DNA of 64,000 bases from contig NZ_JANZYP010000007.1 in the NCBI RefSeq assembly GCF_025506355.1, positions 1 through 64,000 of the forward strand, read 5' to 3'. The notes below the pieces were generated by a model, which was not told the origin of the DNA, made no database searches, and saw nothing but the letters and a program-made list of their open reading frames with translations. Positions 27,179 through 34,924 of this stretch are shown here, in pieces; position 1 is the stretch's first letter, and the number at the start of each line of letters is the position of its first letter. The translations under genes and the position numbers were made by a program. The DNA comes from Sphaerisporangium corydalis. Lineage in GTDB: Bacteria > Actinomycetota > Actinomycetes > Streptosporangiales > Streptosporangiaceae.

Positions 27179-28759
27179 GTGAAGCGGGTCTTCGGGGTAG
27201 TCGCGTGTACGACGGTGCTGATCACCGGGTTGACAGGGGGGACGGGCAGCGCGGTCGCGGTCCCCCGTGAGGGCGTGGTCTGGGGCGCGTGCCCGGGGGC
27301 GCAGACGACGCCCAACGTCGAGTGCGCGATCGTGCGGGCACCGCTCGACCCCGCCCGGCCGGCCGGGCCGTCCATCGGCCTGGCGCTCAACCGCGTCCGG
27401 GGCGCGGCCTCCCACGGCCCGCACGGCCAGGGGGTGCTCCTGGTCAACCCCGGCGGCCCCGGGGCGTCGGGGCTGACCCTGGCCCGGTACGTCGCGACCG
27501 TCCTGCCCAAGGACGTCTCGTCGCGGTACGACGTGATCGGGTTCGACCCCCGGGGGGTGGGCAAGAGCGAGCCCGCGCTGAGCTGCGTCGACCCCAAGAA
27601 GCATTTCGCCGCCCCCCGGCCGGACCAGGTGCCGGCCAACGACGCCGCCGAGGCCGGCCTGCTCGCGCGGGCCAAGGAGTACGCCGACGCGTGCGGCCGG
27701 CGCTGGTCGTGGCTGCTGCCCCACCTCACCACCGAGAACTCCGCCCGCGACATCGACGTGATCCGCGAGGCGCTCGGCGAGCCGAAGATCAGCTACTTCG
27801 GGTACTCGTACGGGACCTACCTCGGGTCGGTGTACGCGACGCTGTTCCCCAACCGGGTGAAGCGGCTGGTGCTGGACAGCGTGGTCGACCCCGAGGGGGT
27901 CTGGTACGACGCCAACATCGCCCAGGACTACGCCTTCGACCGGCGGCACCGCGACTTCCTGTCCTGGGTGGCCCGGTACGACTCGGTGTACCACCTGGGC
28001 CGCACCGAGCACGATGTCGCCGGCGCCTGGTACGCCATGCGGGCGCGCCTCGCCGCCGCCCCGGCCGGCCTGATCGGGCCGAGCGAGCTGGACGACATCT
28101 TCACCGTCGGCGGGTACACCAACGCCGTCTGGCCGCAGTTCGCCGGGGCCTTCGCCATGTACGCCAGGAAGGGCAGGGCCGACGGCCTGCTGGCCGCCTA
28201 CCGCCAGCACGTGGATCACGACGCGGAGGCCGAGAACAACTACGCGGTCTACCTCGGGGTGCAGTGCCGCGACGCCGAGTGGCCGCGCGACTGGGCCAAG
28301 TGGTACGCCGACACGGTCAAGGTGAACGCCAAGGCGCCGTTCATGGCCTGGGCCAACGCCTGGTACAACGCCCCCTGCGCCTTCTGGCCGGACAAGGGGG
28401 GGACGCCGATCCGCGTGGGTAACGTCGACAACGTGCCGCCGTTCCTGCTCATCCAGTCCAGGCAGGACGCGGCCACGCCGTACCCCGGGGCGCTGCGGGT
28501 GCGCGGCCGGTTCCCGAGCTCGCGGCTGCTCGTCGAGGGCGGCGGCAACCACGGGGTGTCGCTCGGGGGCAACCTCTGCGTCGACCGCTACCTCGCGGCC
28601 TACCTGCGGAACGGCAGCCTTCCCGGCGGCACGGAACGGCAGGCCGGGCGGCACGCCGACGCCAAGTGCCCGGCGGCCCCCGAACCCCGGCCGATTCTCC
28701 CGATGGCGTCGGGCGGTGGCGGGCACCTGAGGCTCACGAAGGTGATTCACGGCCAGTAG
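27179..28759 (+). CDS. secreted alpha/beta hydrolase, tripeptidyl aminopeptidase-like
   Basis: This 526-residue precursor has a signal peptide (VFGVVACTTVLITGLTG, cleavage near AVA) and an alpha/beta-hydrolase fold. The oxyanion region is VNPGGPGASG, the nucleophile serine lies in GYSYGTYLG near residue 216, and the TAP C-terminal domain supplies the Asp (QSRQDAATP) and His (GGGNHGV). Relatives remove tripeptides from exported proteins in Streptomyces-like bacteria. GTG start. The gene is monocistronic, between the phosphatase and GNAT genes. Confidence 0.9.
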   Translation: MKRVFGVVACTTVLITGLTGGTGSAVAVPREGVVWGACPGAQTTPNVECAIVRAPLDPARPAGPSIGLALNRVRGAASHGPHGQGVLLVNPGGPGASGLTLARYVATVLPKDVSSRYDVIGFDPRGVGKSEPALSCVDPKKHFAAPRPDQVPANDAAEAGLLARAKEYADACGRRWSWLLPHLTTENSARDIDVIREALGEPKISYFGYSYGTYLGSVYATLFPNRVKRLVLDSVVDPEGVWYDANIAQDYAFDRRHRDFLSWVARYDSVYHLGRTEHDVAGAWYAMRARLAAAPAGLIGPSELDDIFTVGGYTNAVWPQFAGAFAMYARKGRADGLLAAYRQHVDHDAEAENNYAVYLGVQCRDAEWPRDWAKWYADTVKVNAKAPFMAWANAWYNAPCAFWPDKGGTPIRVGNVDNVPPFLLIQSRQDAATPYPGALRVRGRFPSSRLLVEGGGNHGVSLGGNLCVDRYLAAYLRNGSLPGGTERQAGRHADAKCPAAPEPRPILPMASGGGGHLRLTKVIHGQ

Positions 28760-28803
28760 GGTCGGTTCGTTCCAAAATCGGGGCGGTCGCGTAGGCTAAG
28801 CCC

Positions 28804-29649
28804 GTGATGCTGCGAACATCGGCGTCGCGCGTGCTCGACGATCAGGACCGCGAAGAGGTGCTCTCGGTACTCGACGCGGACCCCGTCGCCAACGTCTTCG
28901 TCGCTTCCCGGGTCCGGTCCGTCGGGCTGAGCCCGGCCCGGCTCGGCGGACAGATGTGGGGATTCGGCCCGCGCGGCGGGCTGACCTCATTGTGCTACGC
29001 CGGGGCCAACCTGGTACCGGTCAACGCCGGGCCCGAGGCCGTGCAGGCCTTCGCGGACCGTGCCCGCAAACAGGGCCGTCGCTGCTCCTCGATCGTCGGC
29101 CCTGTGGACCCCGTCGAGAAGCTGTGGGAACGGCTGGAGCCCTACTGGGGCCCGGCGCGGGCCATCCGATGGGCCCAGCCGGTCATGGCGATCTCGTCGC
29201 CCTCGCCGGTCCCGCCCGACCCCTTGGTGCGGCGCGTCCGCCCCGATGAGTTCGCCACGCTGCTCCCCGCATGCGTGGCGATGTTCACGGAGGAGGTCGG
29301 CATCTCGCCCGACCTCGGGGACGGCGGCGCGCTGTACCGGTCGCGGGTGGCCGAGCTGATCCGGGTCGGCCGCTCGTTCGCCCGCATCGAGGACGGCCGG
29401 GTCGTCTTCAAGGCGGAGGTCGGAGCGGTGACCCCCCAGGTGTGCCAGATCCAGGGCGTGTGGGTGCACCCGGAGCTGCGCGGCCGGGGGCACGCCGTCA
29501 CGGGCATGTCCGCCATCGTGGAGCAGACCCTGCGGCATTTCGCGCCCGCGGTGACGCTGTACGTCAACGACTTCAACGCGCCGGCGCGCGCGGCGTACCG
29601 CAGGGTGGGCTTCAAAGAGGTGGACACGTTCATGTCCGTCCTGTTCTGA
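28804..29649 (+). CDS. GNAT acetyltransferase with DUF4081 N-terminal domain
   Basis: The 281-residue protein combines an N-terminal DUF4081-like half with a C-terminal GNAT domain whose acetyl-CoA loop reads VHPELRGRGHAVTGM. In Mycobacterium and other actinobacteria the orthologue sits directly after ispG in the dxr-rip1-ispG-GNAT cluster. Here two genes (phosphatase and hydrolase) lie between, so the ancestral order is partly kept. The acetylated substrate is unknown. GTG at 28804 or ATG at 28807 may be the start. Confidence 0.88.
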   Translation: MMLRTSASRVLDDQDREEVLSVLDADPVANVFVASRVRSVGLSPARLGGQMWGFGPRGGLTSLCYAGANLVPVNAGPEAVQAFADRARKQGRRCSSIVGPVDPVEKLWERLEPYWGPARAIRWAQPVMAISSPSPVPPDPLVRRVRPDEFATLLPACVAMFTEEVGISPDLGDGGALYRSRVAELIRVGRSFARIEDGRVVFKAEVGAVTPQVCQIQGVWVHPELRGRGHAVTGMSAIVEQTLRHFAPAVTLYVNDFNAPARAAYRRVGFKEVDTFMSVLF

Positions 29650-29682
29650 CCGGCCGGACCACGCATCGGCCGGTTTCTCGAT

Positions 29683-29745
29683 GTCGTGACCCGGTTCCTT
29701 ACCGTCGTGACCCGGGTTCTCACCGTCGTGACCCGGCCGTTCGTG
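29683..29745 (+). repeat. three 21-bp iterons upstream of the HipA-like gene
   Basis: GTCGTGACCCGG begins at 29683, 29704 and 29725, an exact 21-base period, with partly conserved TTC-ACC linkers. The array lies between the GNAT stop and the HipA-like start, roughly 75 bases before the GTG. Phasing at two helical turns suggests a protein-binding array. Confidence 0.7.
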
Positions 29746-29820
29746 CTCCTGGGCCCGGCGGGTCCTGTGCCGTGGTGACCGGCGGGCCGGGACGGGTGCC
29801 GGCGTCGGTACCCTGGGCGA

Positions 29821-30573
29821 GTGCTCGAACAGGTGACCGCGACGCGGTACGTGACCCCGCTCCGGGAGGGCGGGTCGTTGCCGGGCGTCGTCGAGGCCGA
29901 TGACCTAGGCACATATGTCGTGAAATTTCGGGGTGCGGGGCAGGGGCGGCGGGTGCTGGTCGCCGAGATCATCTGCGCCGAGCTGGCCCGCCGCCTCGGC
30001 CTGCGCACCCCGGACCTGCGCGTGGTCGACCTCGACCCGCAGATCGGCGCCAGGGAGCCCGACCAGGAGATCCAGGACCTGCTCAACGCCAGCGAGGGCC
30101 TCAACCTCGGCGTCGACTTCCTGCCCGGCGCCCTCGGCTTCGACCCGCTGGTGTGGACCCCCGACGCCGGTTTCGCCTCCCGGGTGCTCTGGTTCGACGC
30201 CCTGGTCCACAACGTGGACCGGAGCTGGCGCAACCCCAACCTGCTGGTCTGGCACGGCGACACCTGGCTGATCGACCACGGCGCCGCCCTGTGGTTCCAC
30301 CACAACTGGCGCACCGCCGACCCGCAGCGCGCCTTCGACGCCCGCGACCACGTCCTCGCGCCGTTCGCGACGCGCGTCAAGGAGGCCGACGCCGAGCTTC
30401 CCGCCCTGATCACCGAAGACCTGCTCCGCACCGTCGTGGACCTGGTCCCCGGCGAGTGGCTGGACGGCGAGCCCGGCTTCGAGGACGCCTCCGCCGTGCG
30501 TCGGGCCTACGTCGACCACCTGCTCGCCCGCGCCCACGGCCCGCGCGCCTGGCTCCCGGCGGTGACGCGATGA
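29821..30573 (+). CDS. HipA-like kinase family protein
   Basis: The 250-residue protein matches the small HipA-kinase-like family. It has TYVVKFRGAGQGRRVLVAEI (nucleotide/lysine region), LVHNVDRSWRNPNLLVW (catalytic-loop-like Asp and Asn) and TWLIDHGAAL (metal-binding Asp). True HipA phosphorylates glutamyl-tRNA synthetase; this short form lacks the N-terminal HipA subdomain and its target is unknown. Its stop overlaps the ATG of the DUF3037 gene (ATGA), so the two are co-translated, a pairing seen in other bacteria. Confidence 0.85.
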   Translation: MLEQVTATRYVTPLREGGSLPGVVEADDLGTYVVKFRGAGQGRRVLVAEIICAELARRLGLRTPDLRVVDLDPQIGAREPDQEIQDLLNASEGLNLGVDFLPGALGFDPLVWTPDAGFASRVLWFDALVHNVDRSWRNPNLLVWHGDTWLIDHGAALWFHHNWRTADPQRAFDARDHVLAPFATRVKEADAELPALITEDLLRTVVDLVPGEWLDGEPGFEDASAVRRAYVDHLLARAHGPRAWLPAVTR

Positions 30574-30965
30574 CCGAGGCGGCCGTCTACGAGTACGCGG
30601 TGATCCGCGTCGTGCCGTGCGTGGCCCGGGGCGAGCGGATGAACGCCGGGGTGATCGTCTACTCCCAGCCCCGCGGCTACCTGTGCGCCCGCACCGAGCT
30701 GGACGAGGCGCGGCTGCGCGCCCTCGACGGCGGCGTGGACCTGGAGGGCGTCCGGCTGGCCCTGGCCGGGTACGAGCGGGCCTGCTCCGACGACTCCGGG
30801 CCGCTGCGCGCCGAGCCGCTCGGCGCCCGGTTCCGCTGGCTGACGGCGCCGCGCAGCACGGTCGTCCAGGCGGGGCCCGTGCACGCGGGACTGGCCGCCG
30901 ACCCGGCCGCCGAGCTGGAGACCCTGCTCGGGCGGCTGGTCAGGCGGGTCACGTCCGCGCGATGA
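30570..30965 (+). CDS. DUF3037 protein, partner of HipA-like kinase
   Basis: The 131-residue protein begins MTEAAVYEYAVIRVVPCVAR, with the DUF3037 signature (RVVP...GERMNAGVIVYS). Its ATG overlaps the upstream stop by four bases. DUF3037 genes commonly follow HipA-like kinase genes. The relationship (partner, substrate or antitoxin) is not established here. Confidence 0.85.
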   Translation: MTEAAVYEYAVIRVVPCVARGERMNAGVIVYSQPRGYLCARTELDEARLRALDGGVDLEGVRLALAGYERACSDDSGPLRAEPLGARFRWLTAPRSTVVQAGPVHAGLAADPAAELETLLGRLVRRVTSAR

Positions 30966-31010
30966 CCCACTCCGATGGCCGGGCGGTGACCCTTTCCCAC
31001 GGCCGGGCGG

Positions 31011-31895
31011 TCACATGCGCGCGATGACCTCCTCCGCGAAGCGCTCCATCGTCGCGATCTTGAGTTCCAGGGTGCCCTCCCCGTGCCTGGCCTTCTCCTC
31101 GGGGGTGGCGAGCCACCACGGGGCGGCCATCGTGCCGGTGACGCCCTTGCCCGCGAGCCTGCGGTAGGTCACCGCATCGGGCATGGCGGCGAGCGCGGTG
31201 ACGATCTCCAGATCGCCCTCGGACCTGCCGTACTCCTTCAGGTAGCCGTTCAGGCGGGCGATCACCTGGTCGAGCTGCTCCTCGGCGTAGACGCGGTTGC
31301 CGATCCACCCGTCCCCGAGCCGGGCGGCCCGGCGCAGCGCGGCGTCGCTGTCGCCGCCGACGTAGAACGGCACCGGGCGCGCGGGGACCGGGGCGATCGA
31401 CAGCGGGCCGAAGTCGAAGAACGCGCCGTGATGCTCGACCGTGCCGCCCGTCCACAGCTCGCGCAGCACCGGGATCATCTCGTCCAGCCGCCTGCCCCGG
31501 GTGTGGAAGTCCTGCCCGGTCTGCACGAACTCGTCCTTGCACCAGCCGACCCCCACGCCGAAGGAGACCCGGTCGCGGGAGAGCACGGCGGCGGTGGACA
31601 CCTGCTTGGCGACGGTGAACAGGTCGCGGGCAGGGGCGATGTACACGTTCGGCGCGAACCGCAGGCGTTCGGTGACGGCCGCCATCGCGCCGATGGTGAC
31701 CCAGACGTCCGGCCAGTGCGTCGCGGCGGTCCAGCGCGGCGCCCCGGTACGGGAGTACGGGTAGGCCGACTCGTAGTCGGCGAAGAAGATGTGGTCGGAC
31801 AGGGTCAGAGTGTCCATGCCGCACCGCTCCGACGCCTTGGCCAGCTCGATGAACTGGTCGGTGTCGGAGAACGACGCACCCAGCCAGAAACGCAC
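31011..31895 (-). CDS. LLM-class F420-dependent oxidoreductase
   Basis: The 294-residue protein is a luciferase-like (beta/alpha)8 barrel. It starts MRFWLGASFSDTDQFIELAK and has LRFAPNVYIAPARDLFTVAK and the VSFGVGVGWCKDEF segment typical of F420-dependent LLM enzymes. It would oxidise or reduce an organic substrate using coenzyme F420 or flavin. It is last of a tight three-gene set (hydrolase, LLM, LLM; gaps of 9-12 bases). The GTG start follows GAGGGG. The substrate is unknown. Confidence 0.9.
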   Translation of the reverse strand: MRFWLGASFSDTDQFIELAKASERCGMDTLTLSDHIFFADYESAYPYSRTGAPRWTAATHWPDVWVTIGAMAAVTERLRFAPNVYIAPARDLFTVAKQVSTAAVLSRDRVSFGVGVGWCKDEFVQTGQDFHTRGRRLDEMIPVLRELWTGGTVEHHGAFFDFGPLSIAPVPARPVPFYVGGDSDAALRRAARLGDGWIGNRVYAEEQLDQVIARLNGYLKEYGRSEGDLEIVTALAAMPDAVTYRRLAGKGVTGTMAAPWWLATPEEKARHGEGTLELKIATMERFAEEVIARM

Positions 31896-31904
31896 CCGTC
31901 CCCC

Positions 31905-33152
31905 TCAGTCGCTGAACTCGGGAATGACCTTGGTGGCGAACAGCTCCAGGTTGCGCTTGACCGTGTCGAGCGGCAGCACCCCCTGCTGGCCCTGCATGAA
32001 CATGCCGAACCACTCCAGGTCGGGCATCCGGTCGAGCATGCGCTGGATGCCGCGCTTGACGTCGTCGGGCGTCCCGAGCAGGGCCAGCTCGACCTCGTTC
32101 ATACGCTTGTAGTCGCCCTTCTCCGGGGAGATCGGCTGGTGCCGGTCGTCCTCCTGCTTGCGCAGGACCTCCAGGTAGCCGAAGGGGCCGAAGAACGCGG
32201 CGAAGTCCTTCTGCATCGGGCCGTAGGTGGCGATGGCCTCCTCACGGGTGTCGGCCATGCCGACGACCTTCAGGATGCCGGTGTGCTCGCCGAGCTTGTA
32301 GGGCCGGCCGCACTTGGCCGACTCCTCCTGGTACAGCTTGGCCTTCTTGGCGTGCTCGTCGGGGTTCGGGGTGAACATCCACGGCAGGATGTTCTCCTGC
32401 GCGGCCCGCACCACCGAGCGGTCGCTGACCGTGAACGGCTGCCACAGCTCGGGGTAGGGGTCCTGATACGGCCTCGGGCTCACCGAGACGGCCTGGATCT
32501 TGCCGTCCTCGGACACCTCGCCCGGCGCGCCGAACGTCTTGGTCCACTCCACGGCCGGCCAGCCCTCGATGCCCGAGTAGGGGGAGGGGACCTCGTAGTC
32601 GAGCATGTCGCTCTTGTACCTGAGGGTCTCCTGCGTCCACGCCAGCTTCATGATGTGCAGGATCTCGCCGAACACGTCGAAGTTACGCGTGTCGGCCGCC
32701 GACCCGTCCGAGCGGGCCGCCGAGGCGTGCCAGCGCTGGCCGAGGACGTTCAGCCACCGGTTCTGGTACCCGCGCGCCACGCCCAGCCGCAGGCGTCCCT
32801 TGCAGAACTGGTCGAGCAGCGCGACGTCCTCCGCCGCCCGGATGGGGTCCCAGGCGGGCAGCACCAGGCCGAGGGGCGCCAGCAGGATGCGCTCGGTGCG
32901 CGCCGCGAGGTCGGTGAGGACCATCAGCGGGTTGACCGAGAACTCGAAGCCCTCAGAGTGGAAGTGGTGCTCGGTCATCATCAGGGCGTCGAAGCCGAGC
33001 TGGTCGGCGTGGACGGCGATCTCGCGGACCTCGTGCAGCAGTTTCTGGTAGGACTCGGTGTCGCGGCCGATCGGGCGCCTGGCCTTGGCGTTCTCCTCCT
33101 GGCTGTATCCGGAGCCGGGGATCTGCGGGTTGAGCATTATGGAAAATTTCAT
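31905..33152 (-). CDS. LLM-class flavin-dependent monooxygenase-like protein
   Basis: The 415-residue luciferase-like monooxygenase has the AVHADQLGFDALMMTEHHFH core and the LRLGVARGYQNRWLNVLG region. Its length and long insert around residues 170-260 set it apart from the shorter LLM neighbours. A GGAGAGG site precedes the ATG. It is co-transcribed with the alpha/beta hydrolase 12 bases upstream, which could hydrolyse an ester formed by Baeyer-Villiger-type oxidation. That pathway idea is inference. Confidence 0.9.
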   Translation of the reverse strand: MKFSIMLNPQIPGSGYSQEENAKARRPIGRDTESYQKLLHEVREIAVHADQLGFDALMMTEHHFHSEGFEFSVNPLMVLTDLAARTERILLAPLGLVLPAWDPIRAAEDVALLDQFCKGRLRLGVARGYQNRWLNVLGQRWHASAARSDGSAADTRNFDVFGEILHIMKLAWTQETLRYKSDMLDYEVPSPYSGIEGWPAVEWTKTFGAPGEVSEDGKIQAVSVSPRPYQDPYPELWQPFTVSDRSVVRAAQENILPWMFTPNPDEHAKKAKLYQEESAKCGRPYKLGEHTGILKVVGMADTREEAIATYGPMQKDFAAFFGPFGYLEVLRKQEDDRHQPISPEKGDYKRMNEVELALLGTPDDVKRGIQRMLDRMPDLEWFGMFMQGQQGVLPLDTVKRNLELFATKVIPEFSD

Positions 33153-33164
33153 GGTGACCTCTCC

Positions 33165-33989
33165 TCACGCGCGAGCGCCGGCGAGCGCCTTCAGCCATTT
33201 GTTGACGACGAGGAGGAACTCCGCCGGACGTTCCTCGTGCAGCCGGTGACCGCTGCCCTCCCAGACCACGGTCCGCGAGCGGGGGTCCTTGAACAGTCCC
33301 GACTCCCAGGCGGCCTGCCCGGGGTCGAACCAGAAACTGAGCACCGGGCAGTCCCTGCGCGCCAGGAAGTCGTCGGAGTGGGGCCGCACGCCGATGGCGC
33401 CCGGCACCGCGAACATCTCCTCGAACGCCTCCACCAGGACGTGGGGAGGCGTGGCGAGGGTGCGCCGTCTGTGCCACTCCCGCAGCAAGGGCGGGGTGGC
33501 CGGGGTGTACGACCACTGGTCGATGCCGACGGCGACGGCGTTGGCGTCCCCGCCGCGCAGGGCCGCGACCATGGCGGGAAAGTTCGCGGCGACCGGCCCG
33601 CCGAAGCCGTACCCGGGGTCGACCGCCACCAGCGCGCGCACCGTCCCGGGGTGCTCGACCGCCAGGTGGGAGACCACCTGGCCGCCCATGGAGTGGCCGA
33701 CGGCCACCACGGGCCCGGTGCCGAGCCCGGCGAGCAGCTCGGCGAGGTCGGCGGCCATCCGGCGCGGGACGTTGCCGGTGTCGCGGCAGGAGGAGTGGCC
33801 ATGTCCCCGCAGGTCGACGGCGATGACACGGTGCTTCTTGCGCAGCGCCGGGATGTGGTGGGACCACTCGTGCGAGTCGGACCCCCATCCGTGGACCAGC
33901 AACAGCACCGAGCCGGGCGCGCCGTCACCGGCGTCGTCCGTGTCATCGGTGTAGAACAGTCGCACGCCGTCGACATCGGCGAATGCCAT
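33165..33989 (-). CDS. alpha/beta hydrolase
   Basis: The 274-residue cytosolic alpha/beta hydrolase has the LLVHGWGSDSHEW oxyanion segment, the nucleophile in VVAVGHSMGGQ (about residue 98), an acid in the FWFDPGQ region and a terminal histidine in GSGHRLHEE. It is first in the minus-strand operon with two LLM oxidoreductases and divergent from a third LLM gene. A shared palindrome lies in the 107-bp gap. The substrate is unknown. Confidence 0.9.
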   Translation of the reverse strand: MAFADVDGVRLFYTDDTDDAGDGAPGSVLLLVHGWGSDSHEWSHHIPALRKKHRVIAVDLRGHGHSSCRDTGNVPRRMAADLAELLAGLGTGPVVAVGHSMGGQVVSHLAVEHPGTVRALVAVDPGYGFGGPVAANFPAMVAALRGGDANAVAVGIDQWSYTPATPPLLREWHRRRTLATPPHVLVEAFEEMFAVPGAIGVRPHSDDFLARRDCPVLSFWFDPGQAAWESGLFKDPRSRTVVWEGSGHRLHEERPAEFLLVVNKWLKALAGARA

Positions 33990-34045
33990 TGAGCGCCCCT
34001 CCTATGAGGACTTCCCGCCAGGCAAGCTACCCTAGGAATGCTAAC

Positions 34046-34059
34046 CGAGCAATCGCTTG
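34046..34059. promoter_or_regulatory. CRAGCRNNYGCTYG-type palindrome
   Basis: CGAGCAATCGCTTG is a near-perfect 14-bp palindrome in the divergent gap between the hydrolase/LLM operon and the LLM gene at 34097. The same pattern recurs twice before the second ABC-transporter operon (61495-61508 and 61572-61585). It resembles TetR-type operators. Confidence 0.6.
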
Positions 34060-34096
34060 TTTAACCACGCGGGGATGTCACGGAGAGGACGGCGTC

Positions 34097-34924
34097 ATGC
34101 GGCTCGGCGTCACGATGTTCACCACCGACCAGGCCATGCCGGTCGCCGACCTCGCACGCGCGGCCGAGGAGCGCGGCCTCACCTCGCTGTACGTGCCCGA
34201 GCACACCCACATACCCATCTCGCGCCGCACTCCGCCCGCGGCGGGCCAGGACGTGCTCCCCGAAGAGTACAAGCGGACCCTCGACCCGCTGGTGACGCTC
34301 GCGTACGCGGCGGCCGTCACCGAACGCCTCACCGTCGGCACCGGCATCATGCTCGCCGCCCAGCGCGACCCCATCGTCACCGCCAAGGCCATCGCCACCC
34401 TCGACCACCTGTCCGGCGGGCGCTTCGTGCTCGGCGTCGGATTCGGGTGGAACGTCGAGGAGATGGAAAGCCACGGCGTCACGTACGCCACGCGCCGCGA
34501 CGTCGTCCGCGAGCACGTGCTGGCCATGAAGGAACTCTGGAACCGGGACGTCGCCGGCTTCCAGGGGCGGCACGTGAGCTTCGAGCCGTCCTGGTCGTGG
34601 CCCAAGCCGGTCGCCGGTCCGCCCGTCCTCATCGGCGGCGCGGCAGGACCCAAGCTGTTCGCCCACGTCGCCGAGTACGCCGACGGGTGGATCCCGATCG
34701 GCGGCAAGGGCGTGAAGGACGCGCTGCCCGCGCTGCGCGAGGCGTGCGAGAAGGCCGGCCGGGACCCGGCGGCGATCAAGGTGATCCCGTTCGGGACGGT
34801 GCCGAGCGCGGGGAAACTCGAGTACTACGCGGGGCTGGGCATCGAGGAGGTCGTGTGCAGCCTGCCCAGCGCTCCCGCCGCCACCATCCTGCCGATCCTC
34901 GACGACTACTCCTCGTTCCTCTGA
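34097..34924 (+). CDS. LLM-class F420-dependent oxidoreductase
   Basis: The 275-residue luciferase-like barrel begins MRLGVTMFTTDQAMPVADLA and has ERLTVGTGIMLAAQRDPIVT and FVLGVGFGWNVEEM, as in the F420-dependent TIGR03619 type. GGAGAGG lies ahead of the ATG at 34097. It is divergent from the LLM/hydrolase operon and likely co-regulated through the palindrome between them. Its 3' end overlaps the convergent alkylsulfatase-like gene by 19 bases. Confidence 0.92.
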   Translation: MRLGVTMFTTDQAMPVADLARAAEERGLTSLYVPEHTHIPISRRTPPAAGQDVLPEEYKRTLDPLVTLAYAAAVTERLTVGTGIMLAAQRDPIVTAKAIATLDHLSGGRFVLGVGFGWNVEEMESHGVTYATRRDVVREHVLAMKELWNRDVAGFQGRHVSFEPSWSWPKPVAGPPVLIGGAAGPKLFAHVAEYADGWIPIGGKGVKDALPALREACEKAGRDPAAIKVIPFGTVPSAGKLEYYAGLGIEEVVCSLPSAPAATILPILDDYSSFL

